64,000 nt of DNA from Caloranaerobacter azorensis DSM 13643 (GTDB lineage Bacteria; Bacillota; Clostridia; Tissierellales; Thermohalobacteraceae): NCBI RefSeq assembly GCF_900129995.1, contig NZ_FQXO01000010.1:1-64000 (forward strand). The letters run 5' to 3'. Shown here one piece after another: positions 1-7,809 of this stretch (positions are counted from its first letter, which is position 1; each line of letters opens with the position of its first letter). Below the pieces are notes generated by a model. The model did not search any database. It had not been told where the DNA came from and saw only the letters and a program-made list of their open reading frames with translations. The translations under genes were made by a program, and so were the position numbers.

Positions 1-219
1 ATAGGATAAAAAATAATATAGTGAATTCAAAGTTTTGACCGTATATTTTTTTATAAAGTTATCGTATATAAACTTTATTGACCTTACTTCTTCAAGTGCA
101 AGTATTGACAGTATTAGCCAGTAAAATATATTAAAGCTTCGCTTCTTAAAAATATGTCTATATTCATATAAATATTGTTTTAATGTTTGTTTTATAGAGT
201 TTTTGGATATACTAATCAT
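1..219 (-). CDS. Insertion-sequence transposase, N-terminal part (truncated by window edge)
   Basis: An uninterrupted frame of 73 codons runs leftward off the window. It starts at an ATG (217-219) preceded by a good ribosome binding site (AGGAGA on the minus strand, about 12 nt upstream). The protein begins MISISKNSIKQTL and contains FYWLILSILALEEVRS and YDNFIKKY. I recognise this as the style of the N-terminus of DDE transposases of the IS4/IS701 type found in clostridia, but the catalytic part lies outside the window and the family is not certain. It could be an intact element ending just left of comEC. The inverted-repeat leader at 209-283 fits an IS transposase whose expression is restrained. 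Confidence 0.6.
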   Translation of the reverse strand, partial: MISISKNSIKQTLKQYLYEYRHIFKKRSFNIFYWLILSILALEEVRSIKFIYDNFIKKYTVKTLNSLYYFLSY

Positions 220-283
220 AATCAGACATCTCCTAGATTTTTTTTTTAGTTATGATTAGTATTCCTAGGATTTAGATGTCTGA
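209..283 (-). promoter_or_regulatory. Interleaved inverted repeats covering the transposase RBS and start codon
   Basis: Two pairs of complementary segments alternate. Segment 209-221 is a perfect 13-nt complement of 250-262. Segment 222-231 is a perfect 10-nt complement of 274-283, and this pairing can extend by five more pairs between 232-236 and 265-269. In the minus-strand transcript the first pair covers the start codon and the second covers the ribosome binding site. The pairs interleave rather than nest, so the RNA could fold as either hairpin or as a pseudoknot. Inference: it could block translation from transcripts that enter the element from outside, as known for IS10 and IS50. Confidence 0.55.
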
Positions 284-400
284 TTTTTCTACTTTATGGA
301 AGCTAACTCTTTATTTCTTGTAAAGTGGTGTAAAATATAATTATTTGTAATAAATTTTATCATAATTTTCCTTATTAATTTAAATTAAATATTTTGTTCA

Positions 401-409
401 TGATATAAT
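401..409 (+). promoter_or_regulatory. Extended -10 promoter candidate for comEC
   Basis: TGATATAAT matches the extended -10 pattern TGnTATAAT and lies 34 nt before the comEC start. No convincing -35 hexamer is found 17 nt upstream, which extended -10 promoters tolerate. Confidence 0.35.
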
Positions 410-442
410 TATTTTAAGTAAAAGTTAATGGGGTTTTAAAGT

Positions 443-2770
443 ATGAAGAGGCCATTTTCTTATTTTTTATTTCCATATATTCTTGGAGTTTACTTTGGAT
501 ATAAATTTCATATTATAACAAGTTTATTATTTGTAGGTTTATTATCTTCTATAATTTTATTTATACTATCAATTTTAAATAAAAAGGCATTTATATATTC
601 TTTATTTTTGCTAATTTTCTTTATTGGATATTATAATACTAGCAGTAATATGATTAAAGAAGATAAATTGCAATTTTTGTATGATAATAGAGTGGAATAT
701 GCAGGTATAGTAAAAGAAAAAATTATTAAAAATTCGTCTCGTTCAAAATATGTATTAGTTACCGATTATATTAGAATTAACAGAAATATTTATCATATAA
801 AAGAAAAAGTATTATTAAATGTAAAAGGAGAAAAAACTTTTGAAGAAGGAGATAAAATAAAGGGAATCGGTTTTGTAAAAAGGCCCAAGGCAAATACAAA
901 TCCAAGATTGTTTAACTACAGACTTTACTTGAAGACACAAGATATAAATCTAATAATATATTCAAAAGATTATTCAATTTATTTATTATCTAAAAATAAT
1001 TTAAAATTTTTTGAGCATAATGCTCAATTAATCCGAAATAAATTTTTAAATGTATTAGATATGGCATTGTCAGAAGAAAATAGTTCAATAATTAAATCAA
1101 TTATATTAGGGAAAAGTTCGTATTTGAATAAAAATATACTTAATAGTTTTAGAGAGTTGGGAGTATCTCATATATTAGCAGTATCGGGACTTCATGTAGG
1201 AATAATTTCGGCTTTTTTCCTTTTTGTTTTTACTATGTTGCAGCTAGATAGAAAATTATCTACTCTCATTACAATAGTTTTAATTTGGAGCTATGGTTAT
1301 ATAGTTCAATTTCCTCCATCAGTATTAAGAGCTTCAATTATTTTTACGCTATTGATGACTTCTAACCTGACTTTGAGAAGATATGATGCAACAAATAGTA
1401 TTTTATTTAGCGCCTTTATTTTACTTATTTTTAAGCCTTTATGGATTTTTAATATAGGCTTTCAATTATCATTTGCATCGGCTTTATCATTAGTATTATT
1501 TACAGAAAGAGTAAAATTATTATTAAATATAAATAACAGGTTTATAAATGTGATGTCTCCTATTCTAGCTGTGCAAATTGGTATATTACCATTGCTATCA
1601 TATCATTTTAATAATATATCTTTAATAGCAATAATAACTAATTTAATTTTAGTTCCAATATTGTCTATTTCAGTTATAGGTGGGTTTATTTTAATTTTTG
1701 TTTCCTATATCAATATAAATACTGCATTATTTTTAGGAACATTATTGGATTTAATTTTAGACTTTACTAGATTTTTGATAAATATTTTTAATAAGTTTCC
1801 GTATAAGACATTAATATTACCACAACCATCATTTGAAAGTATTATTTACTATTATCTTGCCGTTTTTATATTTTTAGGTTTTATTAGGTTTGATTTACTA
1901 TCTATGAAGATTAAGAAAACTTTTTTGATATGTACTTTATTTACTATATTATTAACAACATTTTATATTACTCTACAAAATGATGTAGAAATAGAATTTT
2001 TAGATGTTGGACAAGGTGATTGCAGTTTGGTTAATATTAATAACGATAAATTCTTTTTAATAGATACTGGAGGTTCGCTTTCAGGAGAATTTGATATTGG
2101 TGAAAATATACTCTATCCGTATTTGGTTAAAAAGGGTATTTTTGCTTTGGATGGAGTCTTTATATCTCATTTTCATGAAGACCATTGTGAAGCTTTGTTA
2201 AAATTGATTGAAAAATTGAAAATAAGGAATATATTTATATCGTATGAGAATATGGAAAACGATATTTATTTAGATATTATTAAAAAAGCCGCAGAGAATG
2301 ATATACCTATTAAAATACTAACTAGAGGTGATAAGATAAATATAACTAAAAATGTGTCATTTGAAGTCTTATATCCTAGTAAAGGAATAAATAAAAATAA
2401 ATTTGAAAATGAAAACAATTTATCTATGGTATTGCTTTTAAATGCATATGGTAAGAAAATTTTATTTACTGGAGATATAGAGTCAGAAGTCGAGAATATC
2501 TTATCAAGCCAGAATAACATAGACATAGATGTTATTAAAGTCCCTCATCATGGCAGCAATACATCTTCAACTGAAGAATTTTTAAGGTCAGTTAAACCTG
2601 AATATGGTATTATAAGTGTAGGTATAAACCGATTTGGGCATCCTAGCGATGAAGTATTAAAAAGATATAAAAAATACAATATAGAAATTTATAGAACTGA
2701 TAAAGATGGATTAATTACAATACGAATTACACCGAGAGGTTATAAAATATACGAGTTTGTTAATAATTAA
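443..2770 (+). CDS. comEC: ComEC/Rec2-type DNA internalisation protein
   Basis: Polytopic membrane channel protein of the ComEC family, which moves one strand of transforming DNA into the cytoplasm. The 775 residues are the usual full length. An N-terminal membrane and OB-like region (about 1-180) is followed by the competence domain with many membrane helices (about 210-500). The C-terminal metallo-beta-lactamase-like domain has FLDVGQGD near residue 518, the metal motif SHFHEDH near 574 and PHHGSN near 700. holA follows after 24 nt, as in many Firmicutes. No other competence gene is in the window, so actual transformability cannot be judged. The metal-binding motif is intact. Confidence 0.95.
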   Translation: MKRPFSYFLFPYILGVYFGYKFHIITSLLFVGLLSSIILFILSILNKKAFIYSLFLLIFFIGYYNTSSNMIKEDKLQFLYDNRVEYAGIVKEKIIKNSSRSKYVLVTDYIRINRNIYHIKEKVLLNVKGEKTFEEGDKIKGIGFVKRPKANTNPRLFNYRLYLKTQDINLIIYSKDYSIYLLSKNNLKFFEHNAQLIRNKFLNVLDMALSEENSSIIKSIILGKSSYLNKNILNSFRELGVSHILAVSGLHVGIISAFFLFVFTMLQLDRKLSTLITIVLIWSYGYIVQFPPSVLRASIIFTLLMTSNLTLRRYDATNSILFSAFILLIFKPLWIFNIGFQLSFASALSLVLFTERVKLLLNINNRFINVMSPILAVQIGILPLLSYHFNNISLIAIITNLILVPILSISVIGGFILIFVSYININTALFLGTLLDLILDFTRFLINIFNKFPYKTLILPQPSFESIIYYYLAVFIFLGFIRFDLLSMKIKKTFLICTLFTILLTTFYITLQNDVEIEFLDVGQGDCSLVNINNDKFFLIDTGGSLSGEFDIGENILYPYLVKKGIFALDGVFISHFHEDHCEALLKLIEKLKIRNIFISYENMENDIYLDIIKKAAENDIPIKILTRGDKINITKNVSFEVLYPSKGINKNKFENENNLSMVLLLNAYGKKILFTGDIESEVENILSSQNNIDIDVIKVPHHGSNTSSTEEFLRSVKPEYGIISVGINRFGHPSDEVLKRYKKYNIEIYRTDKDGLITIRITPRGYKIYEFVNN

Positions 2771-2794
2771 AATTTTAAGACAGGGAGTGTTGTT

Positions 2795-3832
2795 ATGAGT
2801 TATAGACAGATTTTAAATGATATTCAAAATAATGACTTAAAAAGAGTTTATCTTATATATGGAAAAGAGAATTATTTAATTAATTGGATAGTAAATGAGA
2901 TAAAAGAAAAATATATAGATAAGAATTTTGAGACTCTTAATTATGTGCATTTGGACGGCAAGGAAGTAAGTGTAGATTCAATTATAAATGCTTGTGAGAC
3001 GTTGCCTTTTATGTCAGATAAAAAAATTGTAGTTATAGAAAATTTAGTATTTTTAACAGGAGGCAAAACATATAGCAAAGAAGAGGAACAGCGTCTAAAT
3101 GAATATATCTGCAATATAAGTAGTTTTATTTGTTTGATTTTTATTGTTAGAGAAGAAAAAATTGACAATAGGAAAAGGATAATAAAAAATATAAAAGATG
3201 TTGGTATGGTTGTTGAATTATCAAAAATAAAAGGAGATGATTTGGTTAAATGGGTATATAAGATGTTTAGTAAATATAATAAAAATATAACTAAAAAAAA
3301 CATTTCATACTTTATTGAAAATACCGGATATTCGGAATTTAGTAGCGATAAAACGCTTTATGACTTAGAAAATGAAATTATAAAAATATGTAATTATTTA
3401 GGAGATAGAAAGGAAGTTACAACTGGAGATATAGACAAAGTTTTAATTCGAAGCCTTGAAAATAATATTTTTAAATTAGTTGATTCGATTGGACAGAAGA
3501 GAACAGATAAAGCACTAACACTTTTAAATGAAATGATATTAAATAATGAACCGATACAATTAATTTTATATATGGTTATTAAACAAATTAGGCTTTTATT
3601 TATGACAAAACTTTTAGAGGGGAAAGGATATAGTCAAGGTGTCATTGCACAAAAGTTAGGAGTTCAGAATTTTGTAGTAAAGAAGTTGATTGAGCAGAGT
3701 AGGAATTTTAGGATTGAAGAATTACAAAGTGCATTCGAAAGGTGTTTAAAAGTAGACGAAGATATTAAAAGAGGTGAAATAGAAAGCAGATTAGCACTTG
3801 AAATGTTAATTGTTGAGTTCTCAAAAAAATAA
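2795..3832 (+). CDS. holA: DNA polymerase III delta subunit
   Basis: Delta subunit of the clamp loader, which opens the sliding clamp at primer-template junctions. The 345 residues are normal for the family. The N-terminal AAA+-like domain includes RVYLIYGKENYL near residue 19 and the strand KKIVVIENLVFL near 75. The middle and the C-terminal collar follow, with the family-typical ending LALEMLIVEFS. The start ATG has a GGGAG site. It lies between comEC and a convergent rpsT, a common Firmicute arrangement, and a shared hairpin separates it from rpsT. Assignment rests on overall pattern and on this context. Confidence 0.93.
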   Translation: MSYRQILNDIQNNDLKRVYLIYGKENYLINWIVNEIKEKYIDKNFETLNYVHLDGKEVSVDSIINACETLPFMSDKKIVVIENLVFLTGGKTYSKEEEQRLNEYICNISSFICLIFIVREEKIDNRKRIIKNIKDVGMVVELSKIKGDDLVKWVYKMFSKYNKNITKKNISYFIENTGYSEFSSDKTLYDLENEIIKICNYLGDRKEVTTGDIDKVLIRSLENNIFKLVDSIGQKRTDKALTLLNEMILNNEPIQLILYMVIKQIRLLFMTKLLEGKGYSQGVIAQKLGVQNFVVKKLIEQSRNFRIEELQSAFERCLKVDEDIKRGEIESRLALEMLIVEFSKK

Positions 3833-3850
3833 TTCGGGCTTTTGCCCGAA
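3833..3850 (-). terminator. Intrinsic terminator of rpsT (convergent with holA)
   Basis: A 7-bp GC-rich stem (TTCGGGC / GCCCGAA) with a 4-nt loop. Read on the minus strand it is followed by a T-rich run, so it should end rpsT transcription. It begins directly after the holA stop codon and may also slow + strand transcription. Confidence 0.75.
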
Positions 3851-3871
3851 GTATAAGTATTACATATTTAA

Positions 3872-4135
3872 TTAGACAGCTTCATTTAATCTCCTAGCTA
3901 AACGGCTAACCTTTCTTGAAGCCGCATTTTTATGAATAGTTCCTTTTGCAGCAGCTCTATAAAGCTTTTTCTCAACTAATCTAAGCAAGCTTTTAGCCTC
4001 TTCAATATTTCCGCTTTCTAATGCTTCATTAAACTTTCTGATGTAAGTTTTAATTTCTGACTTTCTTCTTCTATTTATAGCAGTTCTTTTTTCTATAACT
4101 TTAATTCTTTTTTTAGCTGATTTGATGTTTGCCAT
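3872..4135 (-). CDS. rpsT: 30S ribosomal protein S20
   Basis: Small basic ribosomal protein that binds 16S rRNA early in 30S assembly. The 87 residues start MANIKSAKKRIK and contain the alanine/lysine-rich helical hairpin (AAAKGTIHKNAASRK) typical of S20. The reading frame is open further upstream, but the start at 4135 is chosen because a strong GGGGGTGA site lies just before it and family members begin MANIKSA. It stands alone on the minus strand between holA and gpr and has its own terminator. Confidence 0.97.
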   Translation of the reverse strand: MANIKSAKKRIKVIEKRTAINRRRKSEIKTYIRKFNEALESGNIEEAKSLLRLVEKKLYRAAAKGTIHKNAASRKVSRLARRLNEAV

Positions 4136-4278
4136 AGGTTCACCCCCTTCAATTGCAATTGACAAATGATATTTTACCATGAACATATATAAATTGCAAG
4201 AAAAATATGTTATTTCTTTTATTCCCATGTATCAGAAAAATTATGCAGTTGATAAGATAAATTTGAAAACAAAAATAA

Positions 4279-4308
4279 GAATAAATAATTTAATAAAGAG
4301 TTAATATA
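4279..4308 (+). promoter_or_regulatory. Weak sigma-G/F-like promoter candidate for gpr
   Basis: GAATA at 4279-4283 fits the -35 element of forespore sigma factors. TAATATA at 4302-4308, after an 18-nt spacer, matches the -10 consensus CATNHTA at five of seven positions. gpr is a forespore gene in Bacillus, which is the main reason to propose it. Confidence 0.28.
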
Positions 4309-4340
4309 AAAATACTACTAAATATAAAGGTGGTGTTAAA

Positions 4341-5315
4341 ATGCTACAAATAAGAACTGACTTAGCTATTGAAGCAAGAGAATTATATAAAGAAAGGAAT
4401 AACATTGAAGTATCCGGGGTTGAAGTTGAGAAAGAAGAGAAGAATGATTATACAATAACAAGAGTAAAGATAGTTAATGAGTATGGAGCAAATCAAATGG
4501 GTAAACCAATTGGAAATTATATTACTATTGAAGTGCCAGCATTAAAAAAAGCTGATCAGGATTTGAAAGATGAAATTAGTAAGGTATTGGCTAAAGAACT
4601 TAAAGCTTTACACAAACTTGATAAAAGTAATAAAACTCTAGTTGTAGGATTAGGTAATTGGAACGTAACTCCTGATGCATTAGGTCCGAAAGTAGTAGAT
4701 AAAATTTTAGTTACAAGGCATTATTTTGAGGCTTATAAGAAGATTGAAGATGAGACAATGGCAAATGTTTCTGCTATTTCTCCGGGGGTAATGGGTCTTA
4801 CTGGAATTGAAACAGGAGAGATAATAAAAGGTATTGTCGAAAAGATTAAGCCAGATTTGGTTATAGCCGTAGATGCATTGGCATCTAGAAAAATGGAAAG
4901 AGTAAGTAGTACTATTCAAATTTCCGATACTGGGATTAATCCTGGTTCTGGTGTAGGTAATAAAAGAAAAGGTTTAAATGAAGAATATTTGGGGATTCCA
5001 GTTATAGCGATAGGTGTACCGACTGTTGTTGATGCTGCAACAATGGTAAATGATACTATTGATATGATAATAGGTGAAATGAAGAAACAATCTAAAGTTG
5101 GTAGTAATTTTTATTCTATGTTAGAAGAAATGGAAAGCGAAGATAAATATCAATTAATTAAAGAGGTATTAAATCCTTATATGGGAAATGTTATGGTTAC
5201 TCCAAAAGAAGTTGATGATTTGATTGACGATCTCTCAAAAGTAATTGCAAATGGATTAAATATTTCATTACACCCAGGAATTGATTTGAAAGATGTAAAT
5301 AGGTATTTAAATTAG
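4341..5315 (+). CDS. gpr: Germination protease GPR (spore endopeptidase)
   Basis: Aspartic-like endopeptidase of family A25 that degrades small acid-soluble spore proteins at germination. The 324 residues include NEYGANQMGKPIGNY-like family sequence, VVGLGNWNVTPDALGP near 100 and VIAVDALASRKMERV near 180. The Bacillus zymogen has a propeptide of about 15 residues before its conserved RTDLAVEA segment. Here only MLQI precedes RTDLAIEA, so the propeptide is almost absent. The ATG follows GGTGG with normal spacing. Gene order gpr-spoIIP is typical for spore formers. A strong terminator follows directly. Confidence 0.96.
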   Translation: MLQIRTDLAIEARELYKERNNIEVSGVEVEKEEKNDYTITRVKIVNEYGANQMGKPIGNYITIEVPALKKADQDLKDEISKVLAKELKALHKLDKSNKTLVVGLGNWNVTPDALGPKVVDKILVTRHYFEAYKKIEDETMANVSAISPGVMGLTGIETGEIIKGIVEKIKPDLVIAVDALASRKMERVSSTIQISDTGINPGSGVGNKRKGLNEEYLGIPVIAIGVPTVVDAATMVNDTIDMIIGEMKKQSKVGSNFYSMLEEMESEDKYQLIKEVLNPYMGNVMVTPKEVDDLIDDLSKVIANGLNISLHPGIDLKDVNRYLN

Positions 5316-5341
5316 CGACTTAAAAATTAGTCGCTTTTTTT
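5315..5341 (+). terminator. Intrinsic terminator after gpr
   Basis: Stem GCGACT / AGTCGC (5315-5320 with 5329-5334), an 8-nt AT loop and a run of seven T residues. Confidence 0.8.
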
Positions 5342-5354
5342 CTATTCATAATAA

Positions 5355-5384
5355 CAAAATTTACAGAATATAATTTCATATAGT
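5355..5384 (+). promoter_or_regulatory. Sigma-E-like promoter candidate for spoIIP
   Basis: CATATAGT at 5377-5384 fits the sigma-E -10 pattern CATANANT. A loose -35 match (CAAAATT, 5355-5361) lies 15 nt upstream. In Bacillus spoIIP is made in the mother cell under sigma-E, which supports the reading, but the -35 is weak. Confidence 0.35.
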
Positions 5385-5420
5385 AGTCTAACATTAGAGA
5401 AATATAGGGGAGTGTTACCT

Positions 5421-6719
5421 ATGAGGTATAAGATTTATAAAGATAAGGGGATTTGGTATATTATAATAGCTATTTTGTGTTTAGTGTTGTTTTTTATGGG
5501 ATTTAAAATAATCTCTAATCTTTCAAATGATTTTGCTAAAGATGATGATGAAGAAGTTGAAGAGGTATTTAACTATATTTCTTACTATAATGGAGAAAAA
5601 GAAAATAATTTATATAAAACAGATGCTGCTGATTTATCTAGTGCAAAGAATGAAGAGCAGTATTTAAAAACTGATGATGTAGACATAGATGATTTTTTTT
5701 TGAAAATAATTATTAATTCCAATTCATATATGAAGGCTATGTATTATGAAAAATATAGAAATAATTCTGATAGAGCCTTTATTAATAAATTTTTAAATGG
5801 TTTAAAATCATATTTTCAAATGACATCTTTTTTGAAAGCACAGATAGAATCGATTTTTAATAAAGAGGATATTACTCCTGTAAACAGTGTAAATTATTCT
5901 AATGAAAGAGAAATAGAAAAGGACGAAGACGAAGATGTTGTTAAACAGGATATTGATTTGGATGAAGATGGAAAAGTGGAGATAAAGGAGGATATAATAT
6001 TTATTGAAGATTCTTCTGAGGCAAAAGTAGGAAGTATTTTAAAGGATAATAGTATAAAAACAAAAATGGTAAAAAAATTAAAAGTCAATAAAGAAAAGCC
6101 ATATGTACTTATATATCATACACATGGAACAGAAGCATATTTGCCTATAAAATCAAATAGATATCATACAACGAAAAGAGATTATAATGTTATAAAGATA
6201 GGAGATATTATAACTGAGGTGCTTTCTAAAAAAGGTCATAAAGTTAAACATATTGATATTTACCATGATATACCTTCATACAATAAGTCATATTCTAGAT
6301 CTTTATCGACAGTTAAAGATATAATAAATAAAGATAAAAATATAAAAATAATTTTTGATATACATAGAGATGGCATTCCAGAAGATGCGAGTTATATTAA
6401 AAAGGCTTTAGCTGAAAGTAAGGTTAAAATTAATGGTGTTGATGTTGCTACTTATTCATTCGTTATTGGACCTGAAAACCCAAATAAAGATGAGATATTA
6501 AATTTTGCTAAGTATATAAAAGCGGTTTCTGATAAAATGTATCCGGGATTATGTAAAGGGATCATAATAAAACCCTATGGTAAGTTTAATCAGTATGTAA
6601 AAGATCATTATGCATTAATAGAAGTTGGAAGTAATTTAAATACAATTGAAGAAGCTAAAAGAGCCGCAAAATTTATTGGGAATATTCTAGATATAGCATT
6701 AAAAGGGATTATCGAATGA
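5421..6719 (+). CDS. spoIIP: Stage II sporulation protein P (peptidoglycan hydrolase)
   Basis: SpoIIP is a membrane-anchored amidase and endopeptidase that, with SpoIID and SpoIIM, drives forespore engulfment. The protein has one N-terminal membrane helix (about 12-32), a long acidic linker rich in Asp and Glu (about 150-190) and a C-terminal catalytic domain. That domain has IYHTHGTEAYLP near 230, IIFDIHRDGIP near 312 and HYALIEVGSNLNT near 396, the usual metal-ligand regions. Start 5421 is preferred to the GTG nine bases earlier, because that GTG is part of the GGGGAG ribosome binding site. Final length is 432 residues. It follows gpr as in other spore formers. Confidence 0.94.
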   Translation: MRYKIYKDKGIWYIIIAILCLVLFFMGFKIISNLSNDFAKDDDEEVEEVFNYISYYNGEKENNLYKTDAADLSSAKNEEQYLKTDDVDIDDFFLKIIINSNSYMKAMYYEKYRNNSDRAFINKFLNGLKSYFQMTSFLKAQIESIFNKEDITPVNSVNYSNEREIEKDEDEDVVKQDIDLDEDGKVEIKEDIIFIEDSSEAKVGSILKDNSIKTKMVKKLKVNKEKPYVLIYHTHGTEAYLPIKSNRYHTTKRDYNVIKIGDIITEVLSKKGHKVKHIDIYHDIPSYNKSYSRSLSTVKDIINKDKNIKIIFDIHRDGIPEDASYIKKALAESKVKINGVDVATYSFVIGPENPNKDEILNFAKYIKAVSDKMYPGLCKGIIIKPYGKFNQYVKDHYALIEVGSNLNTIEEAKRAAKFIGNILDIALKGIIE

Positions 6720-6752
6720 ATAGATTAAGTTCTTTTTTTTTTAGAATAAAAG

Positions 6753-6761
6753 TGATATAAT
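6753..6761 (+). promoter_or_regulatory. Extended -10 promoter candidate for the signal peptidase gene
   Basis: TGATATAAT matches TGnTATAAT and lies 29 nt before the GTG start. Only a poly-T stretch occupies the -35 position. Confidence 0.35.
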
Positions 6762-6790
6762 GATATATGTGCTGATTTGGAGGTGGTTAT

Positions 6791-7324
6791 GTGAAAGAAG
6801 AGACAAGAAATGAAATATTAGAATGGATAAAAAGTATATTGTATGCTGTTGTTATAGCTATAATAATTAAGACTTTTATTTTCAATACTACATATGTTAT
6901 AGGCGATTCTATGTATCCAACTTTACATGAAGGAGATAGATTGTTTACAAATAAATTAGTATATATTATAGGAGAACCGAAAAGAGGAGATATAGTTATA
7001 CTTAAAGCACCAGATAAACCAAATGTAGATTATATAAAGCGTGTAATAGCTGTCGAGAATGATGAAATAAAGATATCAGATGGTAAGGTGTATATTAACG
7101 GGAAAGTATTAGATGAATATTATTTGAAAGATGGTTTGTATACTCATGGCGATATAGATTTAAAAATTCCAAAAGGATATGTATTTGTATTAGGCGACAA
7201 TAGAAAGTTTGGTGCAAGTAAAGATAGTAGGTATTTTGGACCAGTTCCGGTGAAATCTATTAAAGGTAAAGCGGTGTTTAGATATTATCCTTTTGATAAT
7301 AGATTTGGATCATTATATAAATAG
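6791..7324 (+). CDS. lepB: Signal peptidase I
   Basis: Membrane-bound serine protease that removes signal peptides from secreted proteins. The 177 residues contain one N-terminal membrane helix (about 15-33), the catalytic serine in IGDSMYPTL (Ser40), the general-base lysine in YIKRVIAV (Lys83) and the family box VLGDNRKFGASKDSR near 137. Size and the single helix fit the Gram-positive SipS type. The start is GTG, ten bases behind AGGTGG. It lies between spoIIP and lepA and is followed by a small membrane protein gene that might be cotranscribed. Whether it has a sporulation role cannot be told. Confidence 0.94.
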   Translation: MKEETRNEILEWIKSILYAVVIAIIIKTFIFNTTYVIGDSMYPTLHEGDRLFTNKLVYIIGEPKRGDIVILKAPDKPNVDYIKRVIAVENDEIKISDGKVYINGKVLDEYYLKDGLYTHGDIDLKIPKGYVFVLGDNRKFGASKDSRYFGPVPVKSIKGKAVFRYYPFDNRFGSLYK

Positions 7325-7369
7325 GTATAAATATTTTTGACTTTGTCCATAATAATTCTGGTGATTATT

Positions 7370-7702
7370 ATGGGAGCAAGGCTTGAAAGATTAAAAAGGG
7401 AAAAACTTAGGCGTAAAATAAAGCGGAAAAAAAGATTGACAGTTTTATTAACTATTTTGATTTTGTTCATAGGTATCAAGATTGTTAATCAGTCTTTTGT
7501 TGAACTTTTACAAGTTGAAAACGAAAAATTGTTTGAATATAGCTATTTTAATGGTATATATAAAATACAATTGATGGGGAATATCTATAATATAGAAAAG
7601 TCAGATATTGATATGTATTACAGAAAATGTAGAGCTATAGTATTGAAATATGTTGATCAGATAAAAGATTTAATAGCCAAATTTAAAGATGACCGGGTTT
7701 AA
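7370..7702 (+). CDS. Hypothetical small single-pass membrane protein
   Basis: I do not recognise this family. The 110-residue protein has a very basic N-terminus (MGARLERLKREKLRRKI), then one membrane helix (about 26-43), then a soluble tail of about 65 residues ending in an amphipathic helix with KYVDQIKDLIAKF. By the positive-inside rule the tail would face outward. The ATG at 7370 follows GGTGATTATT and is preferred to an upstream TTG in the same frame. It follows lepB by 45 nt and is closed by a terminator, so the two may form one unit. Confidence 0.7.
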   Translation: MGARLERLKREKLRRKIKRKKRLTVLLTILILFIGIKIVNQSFVELLQVENEKLFEYSYFNGIYKIQLMGNIYNIEKSDIDMYYRKCRAIVLKYVDQIKDLIAKFKDDRV

Positions 7703-7715
7703 GCCCGGTATTTTA
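7692..7715 (+). terminator. Intrinsic terminator before lepA
   Basis: Stem ACCGGG / CCCGGT with a 6-nt loop that contains the stop codon of the preceding gene, followed by ATTTTAG. The T run is short, so efficiency is uncertain. Confidence 0.6.
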
Positions 7716-7744
7716 GTATGCAAATGTTTTATTAATTTATACTT

Positions 7745-7772
7745 TTAACACATTATGTATTTGTGTTATAAT
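7745..7772 (+). promoter_or_regulatory. Sigma-A promoter of lepA
   Basis: TTAACA at 7745-7750, a 16-nt spacer, then TATAAT at 7767-7772 with a TG extended -10 element (7764-7765). It lies 37 nt upstream of lepA and directly after a terminator. Confidence 0.65.
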
Positions 7773-7809
7773 TGTTTAGAATTACTTCCATGTTATAAGG
7801 AGGATAGGT

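Noticed and set aside
2266-2526. Minus-strand open frames inside comEC, holA, dnaK, dnaJ, prmA, lepA and other genes
   Set aside because: They lie wholly opposite strongly recognised genes, lack ribosome binding sites and show low-complexity translations typical of AT-rich shadows.
7285-7479. Minus-strand 64-codon frame across the lepB 3' end
   Set aside because: Overlaps two supported + strand genes and has no ribosome binding site.
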